64,000 bases of DNA from Streptomyces gelaticus (GCF_014649535.1 NZ_BMTF01000010.1:1-64000); one strand, 5' to 3'. Shown: positions 7,752 through 16,488, numbered from the stretch's first letter. Numbers and translations: made by a program. Notes: a model not told the origin generated them from the letters alone.

Positions 7752-9160
7752 AAGTCCTGGTGGCTTCGTCGCGCGCAGTCGATGAGCACGGGCAGAGCCT
7801 TCTCCAGGCTGCCGTCCCGGTCGGCGAACGGCAGTCGCACGTGGTGGCGGAAGCCGTCCACGGCGGAGAAGGCCGGCCCGGGGACGATCAGTACGCCTGC
7901 ACGGCGGGCCAGTTGGGCGGTGGCCTCGGCATCGGCGCCGGGGATCTCCACCCAGAGCGCGGATCCCCCGTCGGGCTGTTCCCATCGCCAGCCGGTGTGC
8001 CGGTCACGCAGGAGCCGTTCGGTCTCCGCCAGGCGTTCGCGCAGCCGGGAGCGGCGCCGTGCCCGGGCCGCGGGCAGTTGCCGCAACAGCTTCACGGCCA
8101 GCATCTGGTCCACCACCGGGCAGGAGAGATCGACGGACTTCTTGATGTCGGCCAGGCGGCGGATGACGGTGGTGGAGGCGCGGATCCAGCCCAGCCGGAG
8201 GCCGCCCCAGAAGAGCTTGGACAGGGTGCCGACGGTGGCCGTGGCGGCGGGCGGCAGCAGGCCGGCCAGGGAGACCGGCGCGGCGTCGTGGTGCAGGGAC
8301 AGTTCGGCACAGGCGTTGTCCTCCACCGTGTACAGGCCCTGTTCGGCCAGTACGGCGGCCCAGGCGCGGCGGGTGGGTTCGTCCATGCCGCGGCCGGTGG
8401 GGTTGTGGAGGGACGGCTGCAGATAGACGAGGCGCGGGCGGACGTGGCCGGCCAGCCGGGCCAGTGCGCCGGCGCCTCGGGCCCCGTCCGCGGGCAGCGG
8501 GACCAGCCGGGCGCCGCGGGAGCGCAGCGCTTCGAGGGCGCCGCGGTAGGTCGGATCCTCCACGATCACCGTGTCTCCGGGTTCGACCAGGCCCTGGGTG
8601 ATCAGCCAGACGGCCTGCTGGGATCCGGAGGTCACCAGGATCTGTTCCGCAGTGGTCGGCAGGCCCGCCGACCGGTGGTACTCGGCGATCCCCTCGCGGA
8701 GTTCGGGCAGTCCGTACGGGAGGTAGCCGTCAGCGGCGAGCGCGGCGGTGAGTTCGCCGGCGGACAGGTCACCGACCGCCGCCGCGACCGCGGGCAGGCC
8801 GTCCAGCGCGCCGCTGGACAGGTCGATGCCGCCGTCTCTGGTCCCGAAGCTGGCCAGTCGTCCCTCGGTCGCGGGTTCGCCCATCGAGCCCGACCCCCGC
8901 AGCCGGGAACCGCTGCCCTGCCGGCTCTCCAGCCGTCCCTCGGCCTCCAGCAGACCGTACGCGGCGGTCACCGTACTGCGGCTGACCCCCAGCGCCGTCG
9001 CCAGGGCGCGCTGCGAGGGGAGCACCGTGCCCGGGGCCACGTCTCCGCGCTGCGCCAGTTCGCGCAGAGCCTGAGCCAGCCGTTGCGGCATCGCGCCCGT
9101 GCCTTCCTTGGACCACCCGGTCAGCAGGCGGGACAGCCGGGTGGGAGGAATCCGGTCCAT
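7748..9160 (-). CDS. MocR/PdxR-type transcriptional regulator (GntR HTH plus aminotransferase-like domain)
   Basis: About 470 aa in two parts. Residues 20-90 form a GntR winged helix (GTVLPSQRALATALGVSRSTVTAAYGLLEAEGRLESRQGSGS). The remainder is a fold type I aminotransferase-like domain with the PLP lysine in GTLSKLFWGGLRLGWIRAS and VTSGSQQAVWL near the cofactor phosphate. Such proteins bind PLP and usually control the divergent neighbour. Here that is the Tm-1-like/PEP-hydrolase-like operon, 105 nt away, making it the likely local regulator. Starts are possible at 9169 (MGSMDR) or 9160 (MDRIPP). Confidence 0.88.
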   Translation of the reverse strand: MDRIPPTRLSRLLTGWSKEGTGAMPQRLAQALRELAQRGDVAPGTVLPSQRALATALGVSRSTVTAAYGLLEAEGRLESRQGSGSRLRGSGSMGEPATEGRLASFGTRDGGIDLSSGALDGLPAVAAAVGDLSAGELTAALAADGYLPYGLPELREGIAEYHRSAGLPTTAEQILVTSGSQQAVWLITQGLVEPGDTVIVEDPTYRGALEALRSRGARLVPLPADGARGAGALARLAGHVRPRLVYLQPSLHNPTGRGMDEPTRRAWAAVLAEQGLYTVEDNACAELSLHHDAAPVSLAGLLPPAATATVGTLSKLFWGGLRLGWIRASTTVIRRLADIKKSVDLSCPVVDQMLAVKLLRQLPAARARRRSRLRERLAETERLLRDRHTGWRWEQPDGGSALWVEIPGADAEATAQLARRAGVLIVPGPAFSAVDGFRHHVRLPFADRDGSLEKALPVLIDCARRSHQDF

Positions 9161-9265
9161 GCTCCCCATCATCGCCCGCCGCAGGCCAATTGCCGTCAAG
9201 TGGTCTTTGCCGCCGTCCGAGCGCTCGCACATGATCGGGAGAACGCCGTTGCAAAGGAGCAGAAC

Positions 9266-10519
9266 ATGGCGACCGTGGTGCTCGTCGGGACACTGGACAC
9301 CAAGGGAGCGGAGTACGCGTGGCTCTCGGCGCGGCTCCGTGAATCGGGATGCGACGTGGTGCTCGTCGATGCCGGAGTGATGCCGTCACCCGCGGGCACC
9401 CCCTCGGGTGACATCGACGCCGCGGCCGTCGCGCGCCGCGCCGGGCACGGCCTGGAGGCGCTGCGCGCCGCCGGGGACCGCGGTGCGGCGGTGACGGCCA
9501 TGGCCGAGGGTGTCGAGCGGATCGTCGGTGATCTGCACCGCGAGGGACAGCTGCACGCGATACTGGCCGTGGCCGGGAGCGGTGGGTCGTTCATCGCCGC
9601 GCGTGCCATGCAGGCACTGCCCATCGGCGTTCCGAAGGTGCTGGTGTCCACCATGGCCAGCGGGGACGTTTCGCCGTACGTGGGCAGCAGCGACATCACC
9701 ATGATGTACAGCGTGGTCGACATGGCGGGGATCAATTCCGTGTCGTCGCAGATCCTGGGCAACGCGGCGGCCGCGGCGGCCGGCATGGCCATCCACCACG
9801 AGCAGAGCCTGAAGCGGTCGGAGCCCCAGGGGCGTCCGCTCATCGGCGCCAGCATGTTCGGCGTCACCACGGCCGCGGTCGACGCCGCCCGTCGGCGGCT
9901 GGACGAGCTGGGCTACGAGGTCCTGGTCTTCCACGCCACCGGCGCGGGCGGCCGGGCACTGGAGAAGCTCATCTCGGGTGGGTTCCTCGCCGGTGTCCTG
10001 GACCTGACCACGACCGAGCTCGCGGACGAGCTGGTCGGCGGCGTGCTGAGCGCCGGCCCCGACCGGCTCACCGCGGCGGGCCGGGCCGGCGTGCCGCAGG
10101 TGGTCGCGCCCGGCGCACTGGACATGGTCAACTTCGGCCCCGCCGACACCGTCCCGGAACGCTTCGCGGATCGCCACCTGCTCGTGCACAACCCCACCGT
10201 CACCCTGATGCGCACCACGGCCGAGGAGATGGCCGGACTCGGCGCCTCCATGGGACACAAGCTGGCCTCGGCGCAGGGCCCGACGGCGGTCCTGTGGCCA
10301 CTGGGCGGTGTCTCCGCCGTGGACGCCCCGGGCGGCCCGTTCCACGACCCGGAGGCCGACGCGGCCGGACTGGCGTCCCTGCGCAGCGCCCTGCGGGGCA
10401 GCGCCGTCGATCTGCGTGAGATCGGCGCCCACCTCAACGACCCGTCGTTCGCCGTCGCCGCCGCCGACCACCTCCACCAGCTGATCAGCGCCCGGAGCCG
10501 TTCGCACCCGAACGTCTGA
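9266..10519 (+). CDS. Tm-1-like ATP-binding domain-containing protein (UPF0261 family)
   Basis: 417 aa. Begins MATVVLVGTLDTKGAEYAWL, the hallmark GTLDTKG of the UPF0261/Tm-1 N-terminal domain, named for the tomato Tm-1 protein whose N-terminal region binds a viral replicase and ATP. Other conserved segments are VAGSGGSFIAARAMQALPIGVPK, VSTMASGDVSPYVG and MGHKLASAQGPT. The start is the ATG at 9266 with AAAGGAGC upstream; the frame is open for a further 1.7 kb upstream only because it is antisense to the MocR gene. It is followed after 51 nt by the PEP-hydrolase-like gene. These two domains occur together elsewhere, fused or adjacent, so they probably act as one unit; the reaction is unknown to me. 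Confidence 0.88.
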   Translation: MATVVLVGTLDTKGAEYAWLSARLRESGCDVVLVDAGVMPSPAGTPSGDIDAAAVARRAGHGLEALRAAGDRGAAVTAMAEGVERIVGDLHREGQLHAILAVAGSGGSFIAARAMQALPIGVPKVLVSTMASGDVSPYVGSSDITMMYSVVDMAGINSVSSQILGNAAAAAAGMAIHHEQSLKRSEPQGRPLIGASMFGVTTAAVDAARRRLDELGYEVLVFHATGAGGRALEKLISGGFLAGVLDLTTTELADELVGGVLSAGPDRLTAAGRAGVPQVVAPGALDMVNFGPADTVPERFADRHLLVHNPTVTLMRTTAEEMAGLGASMGHKLASAQGPTAVLWPLGGVSAVDAPGGPFHDPEADAAGLASLRSALRGSAVDLREIGAHLNDPSFAVAAADHLHQLISARSRSHPNV

Positions 10520-10570
10520 GCCCGCAGAGTCCGAGCAGCGAGAACACACCCACCGAACAGGAGCCCATCA

Positions 10571-11395
10571 GTGAACCGCAAGCAAGCCCTGGCCCGCCTG
10601 ACCGAGCAGGTCCGGGCCGGCCGGGCCGTCATCGGCGCGGGCGCAGGCACCGGCCTGTCCGCCAAGTGCGCGGAGGCCGGCGGCGCCGACCTGCTGATCA
10701 TCTACAACTCCGGCCGGTACCGGATGGCCGGCCGGGGCTCGCTCGCGGGCCTGCTGCCTTACGGAGACGCCAACGCCATCGTGCTCGACATGGCAGGCGA
10801 GGTCCTGCCCGTGGTGCGGGACGTACCCGTGCTCGCGGGGGTGTGCGGCACCGACCCGTTCCGGATCATGGGCAACTTCCTCGACCAGTTGAAGGCCGTC
10901 GGCTTCACCGGTGTACAGAACTTCCCCACCGTCGGGCTGTACGACGGCAGGTTCCGCGAGAACCTCGAAGAGACCGGCATGGGCTTCGGCCTGGAGATCG
11001 ACATGATCCGCCAGGCCCACGAACGCGATCTGCTCACCGCGCCCTATGTGTTCGACCCCGAACAGGCCGCCGAGATGGCGCGGGTGGGTGCCGACGTACT
11101 CGTCCCGCACGTCGGGCTGACCACCAAGGGTTCCATCGGCGCCTCGACCGCGCTCACGCTCGATCAGGCCGCCACCGCCGTGCAGGAGATGCACGACGCG
11201 GCCAAGCGCGTCAATCCCGACATCGTCGTGCTGTGTCACGGCGGGCCGATAGCCGAACCCGAGGACGCCCGTTACGTCCTGGAACACACTTCCGGGATCG
11301 CCGGGTTCTTCGGTGCCTCGTCCATGGAACGGCTGCCCACGGAGCGCGCCATCACCGAGCAGGCGCGCGCCTTCAAGTCGCTGACGCTCGGCTGA
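10571..11395 (+). CDS. Phosphoenolpyruvate hydrolase family protein (TIM-barrel)
   Basis: 274 aa, GTG start after AGGAGCCCATCA. It is a TIM-barrel protein of the PEP hydrolase-like family, with the motifs GAGAGTGLSAKCAEAGGADLL, IIYNSGRYRMAGRGSLAGLL, VCGTDPF, GFTGVQNFPTVGLYDG and VLCHGGPIAEPED. The family includes proteins described as signal-transduction TIM-barrel domains and hydrolases of C-P or enol substrates; the true substrate here is unknown. It is the second gene of the Tm-1-like operon. A hairpin at 11413-11444 ends the unit. Confidence 0.85.
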   Translation: MNRKQALARLTEQVRAGRAVIGAGAGTGLSAKCAEAGGADLLIIYNSGRYRMAGRGSLAGLLPYGDANAIVLDMAGEVLPVVRDVPVLAGVCGTDPFRIMGNFLDQLKAVGFTGVQNFPTVGLYDGRFRENLEETGMGFGLEIDMIRQAHERDLLTAPYVFDPEQAAEMARVGADVLVPHVGLTTKGSIGASTALTLDQAATAVQEMHDAAKRVNPDIVVLCHGGPIAEPEDARYVLEHTSGIAGFFGASSMERLPTERAITEQARAFKSLTLG

Positions 11396-11412
11396 CGAGG
11401 GGCGGAATGCAC

Positions 11413-11444
11413 AGCGCGCGGCGGGAACACTCCCCCCGCGCGCT
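11413..11444 (+). terminator. Hairpin terminator after the Tm-1-like operon
   Basis: 14-bp stem with one mismatch (11413-11426 against 11431-11444) and a 4-nt loop ACAC, 18 nt after the PEP-hydrolase-like stop; followed by CCCCTT. Confidence 0.6.
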
Positions 11445-11527
11445 CCCCTTGTACTCCAGTGCGCCGCGTACGACGTTCCTGGTCCGGGCATCGATCTGGA
11501 GCGTGCGGCAATTGGGGGTGGTGCGCT

Positions 11528-12115
11528 GTGCACGGACCGGCGATGTCGGGCTGGCTGCTGATGGCGTTGTGCGCGATGACGGGTGCGTACTGCCTGCTGC
11601 GCACCCGCAGCGAGACCGGCGAGGGGCGCAGAACGGCGCGTGCGGAGGCCCTGATGGGTTTCGGCATGGCCGCCATGGCCGTGCCGGCGGCCGTCGTGAC
11701 ACCCCCTTCGTGGGCATGGGCGGTGTACGCGGTGCTGTTCGGCGCGGCTTCGCTGCGCGCGCTGTGGTTCTCCCGGCGCAGCGGGCACCATCTGCACCAC
11801 CTGGTCGGGTCGGCGGCCATGGTCTACATGGCTCTGACGATGGCGCCCGACGGCGGCGCGGCACACGCCGGGCATGCGGGCCACGGGGTCGCGGCGTCGG
11901 CGGGGGGCTTTCCCCTGCTGACCGGGCTGCTGCTGGCCTACTACGCGATGTACGTGCTGCGGTCGGGTACCCGGCTGATACCCGTGGCCGCCGGGGGTAC
12001 CGCGACGGGCAGGGGCGGTGGCCCCGGGGGCTCCTGGGCCGCGCGGCCCGAGCTGGCGCTCGCCTGCCGGCTCACGATGGGGATGGCCATGTTCGCGATG
12101 CTGCTCACTTTGTGA
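11528..12115 (+). CDS. DUF5134 domain-containing membrane protein
   Basis: 195 aa with about five hydrophobic segments: SGWLLMALCAMTGAYCLL, ALMGFGMAAMAVPAAVV, WAWAVYAVLFGAASLRAL, LVGSAAMVYMALTM and LTGLLLAYYAMYVL. Histidine-rich stretches (SGHHLHHLVG and AAHAGHAGHG) between segments could bind a metal such as copper, but this is inference. The GTG at 11528 (VHGPAMSGW) is chosen because GGGGGTGG precedes it at good spacing. It is followed by the M56 peptidase gene on the same strand. The function of DUF5134 is not established. Confidence 0.8.
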   Translation: MHGPAMSGWLLMALCAMTGAYCLLRTRSETGEGRRTARAEALMGFGMAAMAVPAAVVTPPSWAWAVYAVLFGAASLRALWFSRRSGHHLHHLVGSAAMVYMALTMAPDGGAAHAGHAGHGVAASAGGFPLLTGLLLAYYAMYVLRSGTRLIPVAAGGTATGRGGGPGGSWAARPELALACRLTMGMAMFAMLLTL

Positions 12116-12189
12116 GACAGCCGGCCGGGCAAACCGTGGTGTGCGTCACTTGCCGTGCACAGCCATACCCGTGGGTACCGCACCCCTCA

Positions 12190-12195
12190 TAGGCT
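12190..12195 (+). promoter_or_regulatory. -10 element (TAGGCT) of a probable leaderless promoter for the M56 peptidase gene
   Basis: TAGGCT ends 6 nt before the ATG at 12202, with no ribosome binding site, implying transcription starts at or near the A of the start codon. Confidence 0.45.
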
Positions 12196-12201
12196 GCTGT
12201 C

Positions 12202-13137
12202 ATGTTGGTCTCCCTCGCACTGCTGCTGCTCGGTGCACTGGCCGCCGTCCTGACCCCACGGCTGATGGCCAGGGCCCGGTGGCCGGAGCGCGAGCCCGTG
12301 GTGGCGCTGTGGGTGTGGCAGTGCGTGGTGGCCGGGGTGTTGCTCTCCTTCGCGCTCTCCATGACGTTCAGCGCGGCCGCCGCCTGGCAGGCGGTGCGCG
12401 GCCATGTGTTCGCACCGGCGCCGCGTGCCGTGGTGGAGGCGTACGCGCTGGGCGGGCACGGGCAGTGGTCGGCCGCCATGGCCGTGGTCCTGGCGCTCGG
12501 CGGGGTGTGGTCGGCGGTGATGCTGACCCGGGAGATCCACCGGGCCCAGGTGCGTCGCAGGCAGCGGCGTGCCGAACTGCTGGTGCGTGCCCCGCTGATG
12601 CCCGGCGAGGAGCCCGGCAGCGGCCGTCTCGTCGTGCTGGAGGGAGAGCGTCCGGACGCCTGGTGGCTGCCGGGCGCGGCGCCCCAACTGGTCATCACCA
12701 CCACGGCACTCCGGCGCCTGAAAGGCCGTCAGCTGGATGCGGTACTGGCCCATGAGCAGGGTCATGCGAAGGCGCGGCACGACTGGCTGCTGCACTGTTC
12801 CGGCGCGCTGGCGACCGGGTTCCCGCAGGTGCCGGTGTTCGCGGCCTTCCGCGACGAGATGCACCGGCTGGTCGAACTGGCCGCGGACGATGTGGCGTCG
12901 AAGCGTTTCGGCCGGCTGACGATTGCCCTGGCCCTGGTGGAACTCAACGAGGACCGGGGTGTGTTCGGCCCCTCCTCGGCGCCGGACGCACAGCTGCCGC
13001 TGCGGGTGAACCGGCTGCTGACTCCGGCGGAGCGGCTCACTGCCGGCCGTCGGCTCCGGCTGACCGCGGCGGCCGCGCTGGTGCCGGTGGTTCCGCTTCT
13101 GGTGGCCTTCATTCCGGGACTCAGTGCGCTGCGATAG
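12202..13137 (+). CDS. M56 family metallopeptidase (BlaR1-like membrane protease)
   Basis: 311 aa. Hydrophobic segments near the start, around residues 35-60 and 90-110, and at the C-terminus (LVPVVPLLVAFIPGL) flank a cytoplasmic zinc-peptidase domain with AVLAHEQGHAKARHDW (HExxH). A downstream acidic region MHRLVELAADDVASKRF supplies the third ligand pattern ExxAD. BlaR1/MecR1 relatives cleave a BlaI repressor, but no BlaI gene is adjacent here and there is no penicillin-binding sensor domain. Its substrate is therefore unclear. TAGGCT 6 nt before the ATG suggests a leaderless transcript. Confidence 0.88.
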   Translation: MLVSLALLLLGALAAVLTPRLMARARWPEREPVVALWVWQCVVAGVLLSFALSMTFSAAAAWQAVRGHVFAPAPRAVVEAYALGGHGQWSAAMAVVLALGGVWSAVMLTREIHRAQVRRRQRRAELLVRAPLMPGEEPGSGRLVVLEGERPDAWWLPGAAPQLVITTTALRRLKGRQLDAVLAHEQGHAKARHDWLLHCSGALATGFPQVPVFAAFRDEMHRLVELAADDVASKRFGRLTIALALVELNEDRGVFGPSSAPDAQLPLRVNRLLTPAERLTAGRRLRLTAAAALVPVVPLLVAFIPGLSALR

Positions 13138-13170
13138 CCAGGGGCGGCGGCCGTCCGCGAAGATCGCCCC

Positions 13171-13869
13171 ATGCCGTCCTCGCTGCTCTCCCCGCCGGCC
13201 CGAGCCCGTTCCCGTGTCACACCTTTCGGGGCGGGTGCGGTCTGCGCGCTTCTCGCGCTGGTCGTACTGATCCTCGTCGCGGTGCGCTGGCCGCCGCTGA
13301 TGAGGCTCGACCGTGCTGTCGCGGAGGCCCTGCACCGCAGGGCGGTGACCGAACCCGGCCTGGTGCGCCTCAACCGGATCCTGACCGACTGGGCATGGGA
13401 TCCGTGGACCATGCGCGCGCTGATCGCGGTGGCCGTGGTGGTGCTGTGGTGGCGCGGGGCGCGGTTGCTCGCGGTGTGGGTGGCGGCGACGAGCGCGCTG
13501 GGCACCGTGGTTCAGCAGGGGCTGAAGTCCGCGGTCGGCCGGGAACGGCCGCGCTGGCCCGATCCGGTGGACTCTGCCCATTACGCGGCGTTCCCCTCGG
13601 GTCACGCAATGACGGCGATGGTGAGCTGCGGTCTGCTGCTCTGGCTGCTGCACCGGTACGGCGCCGGGCCCCGGCTGTGGCGGACCGCGCTGGCCGCGGC
13701 CTGCCTCTCGGTCGTGGGGGTGGGTCTGACCCGGCTCTATCTGGGGGTGCACTGGCTGAGCGACGTACTGGGTGGCTGGCTGCTGGGGGCGGCCCTGGTC
13801 GCCTTCTCGATCGACGGGTTCAACCGGTACGAGCGGCGCGGCGGGCGACCCCGGCCCCTTGGTCCCTGA
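13171..13869 (+). CDS. Phosphatase PAP2 family membrane protein
   Basis: 232 aa, about six membrane segments. All three phosphatase motifs are visible: KSAVGRERPRWPD (KxxxxxxRP), FPSGHAMTAM (PSGH) and RLYLGVHWLSDVLGG (SRxxxxxHxxxD-like, here TRLYLGVHWLSD). It should dephosphorylate a lipid phosphate such as undecaprenyl pyrophosphate or phosphatidic acid at the membrane. It lies 33 nt after the M56 gene in the same direction and is probably co-transcribed with it. Confidence 0.9.
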   Translation: MPSSLLSPPARARSRVTPFGAGAVCALLALVVLILVAVRWPPLMRLDRAVAEALHRRAVTEPGLVRLNRILTDWAWDPWTMRALIAVAVVVLWWRGARLLAVWVAATSALGTVVQQGLKSAVGRERPRWPDPVDSAHYAAFPSGHAMTAMVSCGLLLWLLHRYGAGPRLWRTALAAACLSVVGVGLTRLYLGVHWLSDVLGGWLLGAALVAFSIDGFNRYERRGGRPRPLGP

Positions 13870-13947
13870 ACCGGCCCCGTACCGCAGCGCCCGTACCGCA
13901 ACCGGGCGGCCTTGTCGCGGTGCCGCGCACCGGGGAGGATCGCAGAC

Positions 13948-14649
13948 ATGCAGATCAAGGGTGTGCTCTTCGACTTCTCCGGAACCCTCTTCCGCATCGA
14001 GCCGGTCCGGTCCTGGCTGAGCGCGGTCCTTGCCGAGCAGGGGGTGACGGTGGGCGAGGCCGACTTCGAACGGTACGTACGCGAGCTGACGGCCGCCGGG
14101 GCACTGCCGGGCGGCCCGTCCCCCGAACACATCCCCGCCCGGCTCGCCGCCGCCTGGGCCACCCGTGACGAGAACGCGGAGCTGCACCGCGAGGTGTACA
14201 CCGGGCTGGCCCGGCAGGTGGAGCTGCCGGATCCCGGACTGTACGACGCGCTGTACGAACGGCACCTGACGCCCGCCGCCTGGCGGCCGTACCCGGACGC
14301 GGCGGAGGTGCTCGGCGCGCTGCACGACAACGGCGTCCGGATCGGCGTGGTCAGCAACATCGGCTGGGACCTGAGGCCGGTCTTCCGGGCGCACGGCCTG
14401 GACCACCTGATCGATGCCTATGTGCTGTCGTACGAGCACGGTGTGCAGAAGCCGGACTCACGGCTCTTCCGCACGGCCTGCACACTTCTCGGGCTGGATC
14501 CGGCGGATGTGGTAATGGTCGGCGACGACCGGCACGCGGACGGCGGAGCCGCCGCGCTGGGTTGTGACGTGCGGTTTGTGCATCATCTGCCGGTGGAGGA
14601 GCGGCCCGACGGACTGCGGACGCTCGGACTGGTCCCGGGCGTTGCCTGA
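13948..14649 (+). CDS. HAD family hydrolase
   Basis: 233 aa haloacid-dehalogenase superfamily protein. Motif I is GVLFDFSGTLFRIEP (the usual DxDGT is DFSGT, so the general acid Asp is replaced by Ser). Motif II is GVVSNIGWD, the lysine is in SYEHGVQKPDSRLF, and motif IV is VVMVGDDRHADGGAAALG. An alpha-helical cap lies at about residues 18-100. Loss of the second Asp of DxD is uncommon for HAD phosphatases and may mark a different activity or weak catalysis. ATG at 13948 follows GGGGAGGA. Confidence 0.85.
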   Translation: MQIKGVLFDFSGTLFRIEPVRSWLSAVLAEQGVTVGEADFERYVRELTAAGALPGGPSPEHIPARLAAAWATRDENAELHREVYTGLARQVELPDPGLYDALYERHLTPAAWRPYPDAAEVLGALHDNGVRIGVVSNIGWDLRPVFRAHGLDHLIDAYVLSYEHGVQKPDSRLFRTACTLLGLDPADVVMVGDDRHADGGAAALGCDVRFVHHLPVEERPDGLRTLGLVPGVA

Positions 14650-14706
14650 CAGACATGTGAGAGATGTCCCTGACGCCCAATGGGTCTGATTGTCACATCG
14701 GGGCCT

Positions 14707-14712
14707 TAGCCT
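14707..14712 (+). promoter_or_regulatory. -10 element (TAGCCT) of a probable leaderless promoter for the small gene at 14719
   Basis: TAGCCT ends 6 nt before the ATG at 14719; there is no Shine-Dalgarno sequence in between. Confidence 0.45.
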
Positions 14713-14718
14713 GTAGGC

Positions 14719-14898
14719 ATGTCCCGTTCTCCGCGCTCCTCCGACTCCACGCGCACTGCCGCCGAGGTGAACAAAGAGATCCGCGATCTGTGGCAGCGGT
14801 CGGGCGGCCGCCTGTCCCCGGAGGACGAGGAGCAGTACCAGCGCCTGCTGGTGGAGTGGGCCGCGGCTACGGGGGGCACCGCCAGGACCGCCGCCTGA
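14719..14898 (+). CDS. Small conserved-looking hypothetical protein (59 aa)
   Basis: 59 aa, too short for most gene finders. The sequence opens with a Ser/Arg-rich stretch (MSRSPRSSDSTRTAAE), then a helical acidic segment (VNKEIRDLWQRSGG and RLSPEDEEQYQRLLVEW). Third codon positions are strongly GC-biased and the -10-like TAGCCT 6 nt upstream supports a leaderless transcript. Function unknown; it resembles the many short Streptomyces proteins without domain assignment. Confidence 0.65.
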   Translation: MSRSPRSSDSTRTAAEVNKEIRDLWQRSGGRLSPEDEEQYQRLLVEWAAATGGTARTAA

Positions 14899-14997
14899 CG
14901 CGGCGCGGCGCCCCGCGGAGCGGGGGAACCGCCCTGCGGGACGCCTTCGGTGCTCGATGGAGTCGGCTTGCGCCGGCCAGGTGGAGGATCCGGCCGG

Positions 14998-16488
14998 TCA
15001 GCGGTCGAAGTACTCCGGCTGCGTCTGCACATTGAGCTCGTCCAGCCGGACGCGCTTCGCCGGGTCGGTCCGCCGGTCGTCGAGCTTCAGGACGTCGAAG
15101 CCCTTGGCTATGTCGTTGGAGTAGATGTAGCCGTTGTAGTAGTAGGCCGACCAGGGGCCGGCGGTGGTGACGGCGTCGGTGCTGACCGGGCCGCGCTCGA
15201 AGTAGCCGATCTCCTTCGGCTTCGACGAGTCGGTGAAGTCCCACACCGACACCCCGCCCTGATACCAGGCCTGGACCATCAGATCGCGGCCCTCGACCGG
15301 GATGATCGAACCGTTGTGGGCGACGCAGACCTCGGTGTCGGCCTGCGGACGGTCGATCTTGAAGTAGCTGCGGAAGACCAGCTTGCGGTGGTCTCCCCTG
15401 CCGACGATGTCGTAGATGCCGTTGGCACCGCGCTTCGGGCCGATCTCCTCGTTGCAGGTGGCCGCGCCACCGCCGCCGAGTTCATCGGTGAAGACGACCT
15501 TGTCCGTCGTCTGGTTGAACGTCGCCGAGTGCCAGAAGGCGAAGTTCACATTGTCCTGCACCCGGTCGATGATCTTCGGGTTCTCCGGGTCCTTGATGGA
15601 GAACAGCAGTCCGTCGCCCATGCAGGCGCCGGCGGCCAGATCCTTCGAGGGCAGCACGGTGATGTCGTGGCAGCCGGTGGTCTTGGAGACACCCGGGTTC
15701 TCCGGCGCACCCGGGTTGCCGCCGTCCGGGAAGAGCACCGGGAAGTTCACGACCGCGGCCTTCTCGGGCGCGTCGCGCGGCACCTTGATGACGGAGATCC
15801 CGTCGTGCGGCGGCTGGCAGTCGGGGAACGTCGCGCTCGGTGAGTACGAGGAGACGTACACGTACACATTCTTGCGCTCGGGGACCAGGGTGTGGGTGTG
15901 CGATCCGCACGCCGTCTCGACGGCGGCTACGTACTTCGGGTTGCGCTTGTCGCTGATGTCGAAGACCTTCATGCCCTCCCAGGAGGACTTCTCCGTGGCG
16001 GGCTGGGTGGTGCTGGAGCAGGAGTTGTCGCTGCGCGAGGAGTCGGTGGACAGGAAGAGCAGGTTGCCCGAGACCGAGATGTCGTTCTGGGAGCCCGGGC
16101 AGAGGACCTGCGCGACCGTCTTCGGGGACCTGGGGTTGCCGATGTCGAAGATCCGGAAGCCGTCGTAGTTTCCGGCGAAGGCGTACTTCCCCTGGAAGGC
16201 CAGGTCCGTGTTGAGGCCCTTGAGCGCGTCCTTCGGAACGTTGGCCAGGTGGGTGATGTTGTCGCTGTGGACGATCTCGTCCACGCCGGGTACCTCGCCG
16301 CTCCTGATGGCGGCCGTGGCTTCGGCCCGCTGCGCGGCGGAGACACCGGTCGGGGCCGCGGCCGTGTCACCGGGGTCGGGCGTCGCGGCCGCGGGTCCGG
16401 CCATCAGCAAAGTGGCCAGCAGGCCGGCGGCGGCCGCCGCCACACCCAGGCGTCTGCGCCGCACCGGGCTCGTGTGCAACGAATTCAC
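14998..16488 (-). CDS. Secreted LVIVD repeat-containing protein
   Basis: 496 aa. The N-terminus is a signal peptide: RRRR then AAAAAGLLATLLMAG and AxA cleavage near PAAATPD. The mature part is a beta-propeller-like chain of LVIVD-type repeats (GFRIFDIGNPRSPKTVAQ, GMKVFDISDKRNPKYVAAV, GVSVWDFTDSSKPKEIGYF). His-rich loop GSHTHTLVPERKN and several cysteines could form metal or disulfide sites. GTG start at 16488 follows GGGAGGAC. It is divergent from the DUF305 lipoprotein gene 175 nt away; both products are exported, which suggests a shared extracellular role. Confidence 0.88.
   Translation of the reverse strand: MNSLHTSPVRRRRLGVAAAAAGLLATLLMAGPAAATPDPGDTAAAPTGVSAAQRAEATAAIRSGEVPGVDEIVHSDNITHLANVPKDALKGLNTDLAFQGKYAFAGNYDGFRIFDIGNPRSPKTVAQVLCPGSQNDISVSGNLLFLSTDSSRSDNSCSSTTQPATEKSSWEGMKVFDISDKRNPKYVAAVETACGSHTHTLVPERKNVYVYVSSYSPSATFPDCQPPHDGISVIKVPRDAPEKAAVVNFPVLFPDGGNPGAPENPGVSKTTGCHDITVLPSKDLAAGACMGDGLLFSIKDPENPKIIDRVQDNVNFAFWHSATFNQTTDKVVFTDELGGGGAATCNEEIGPKRGANGIYDIVGRGDHRKLVFRSYFKIDRPQADTEVCVAHNGSIIPVEGRDLMVQAWYQGGVSVWDFTDSSKPKEIGYFERGPVSTDAVTTAGPWSAYYYNGYIYSNDIAKGFDVLKLDDRRTDPAKRVRLDELNVQTQPEYFDR

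Noticed and set aside
7568..9265. Upstream extension of the Tm-1-like gene
   Set aside because: The stretch is antisense to the MocR regulator; family sequence and a ribosome binding site start at 9266.
12202..13137. BlaR1-type beta-lactam sensor
   Set aside because: There is the M56 protease domain, but no penicillin-binding sensor domain and no BlaI repressor gene beside it.
12187..14439. 750-codon minus-strand frame across M56, PAP2 and HAD genes
   Set aside because: Antisense to three recognised genes; His/Gln/Arg-rich noise.
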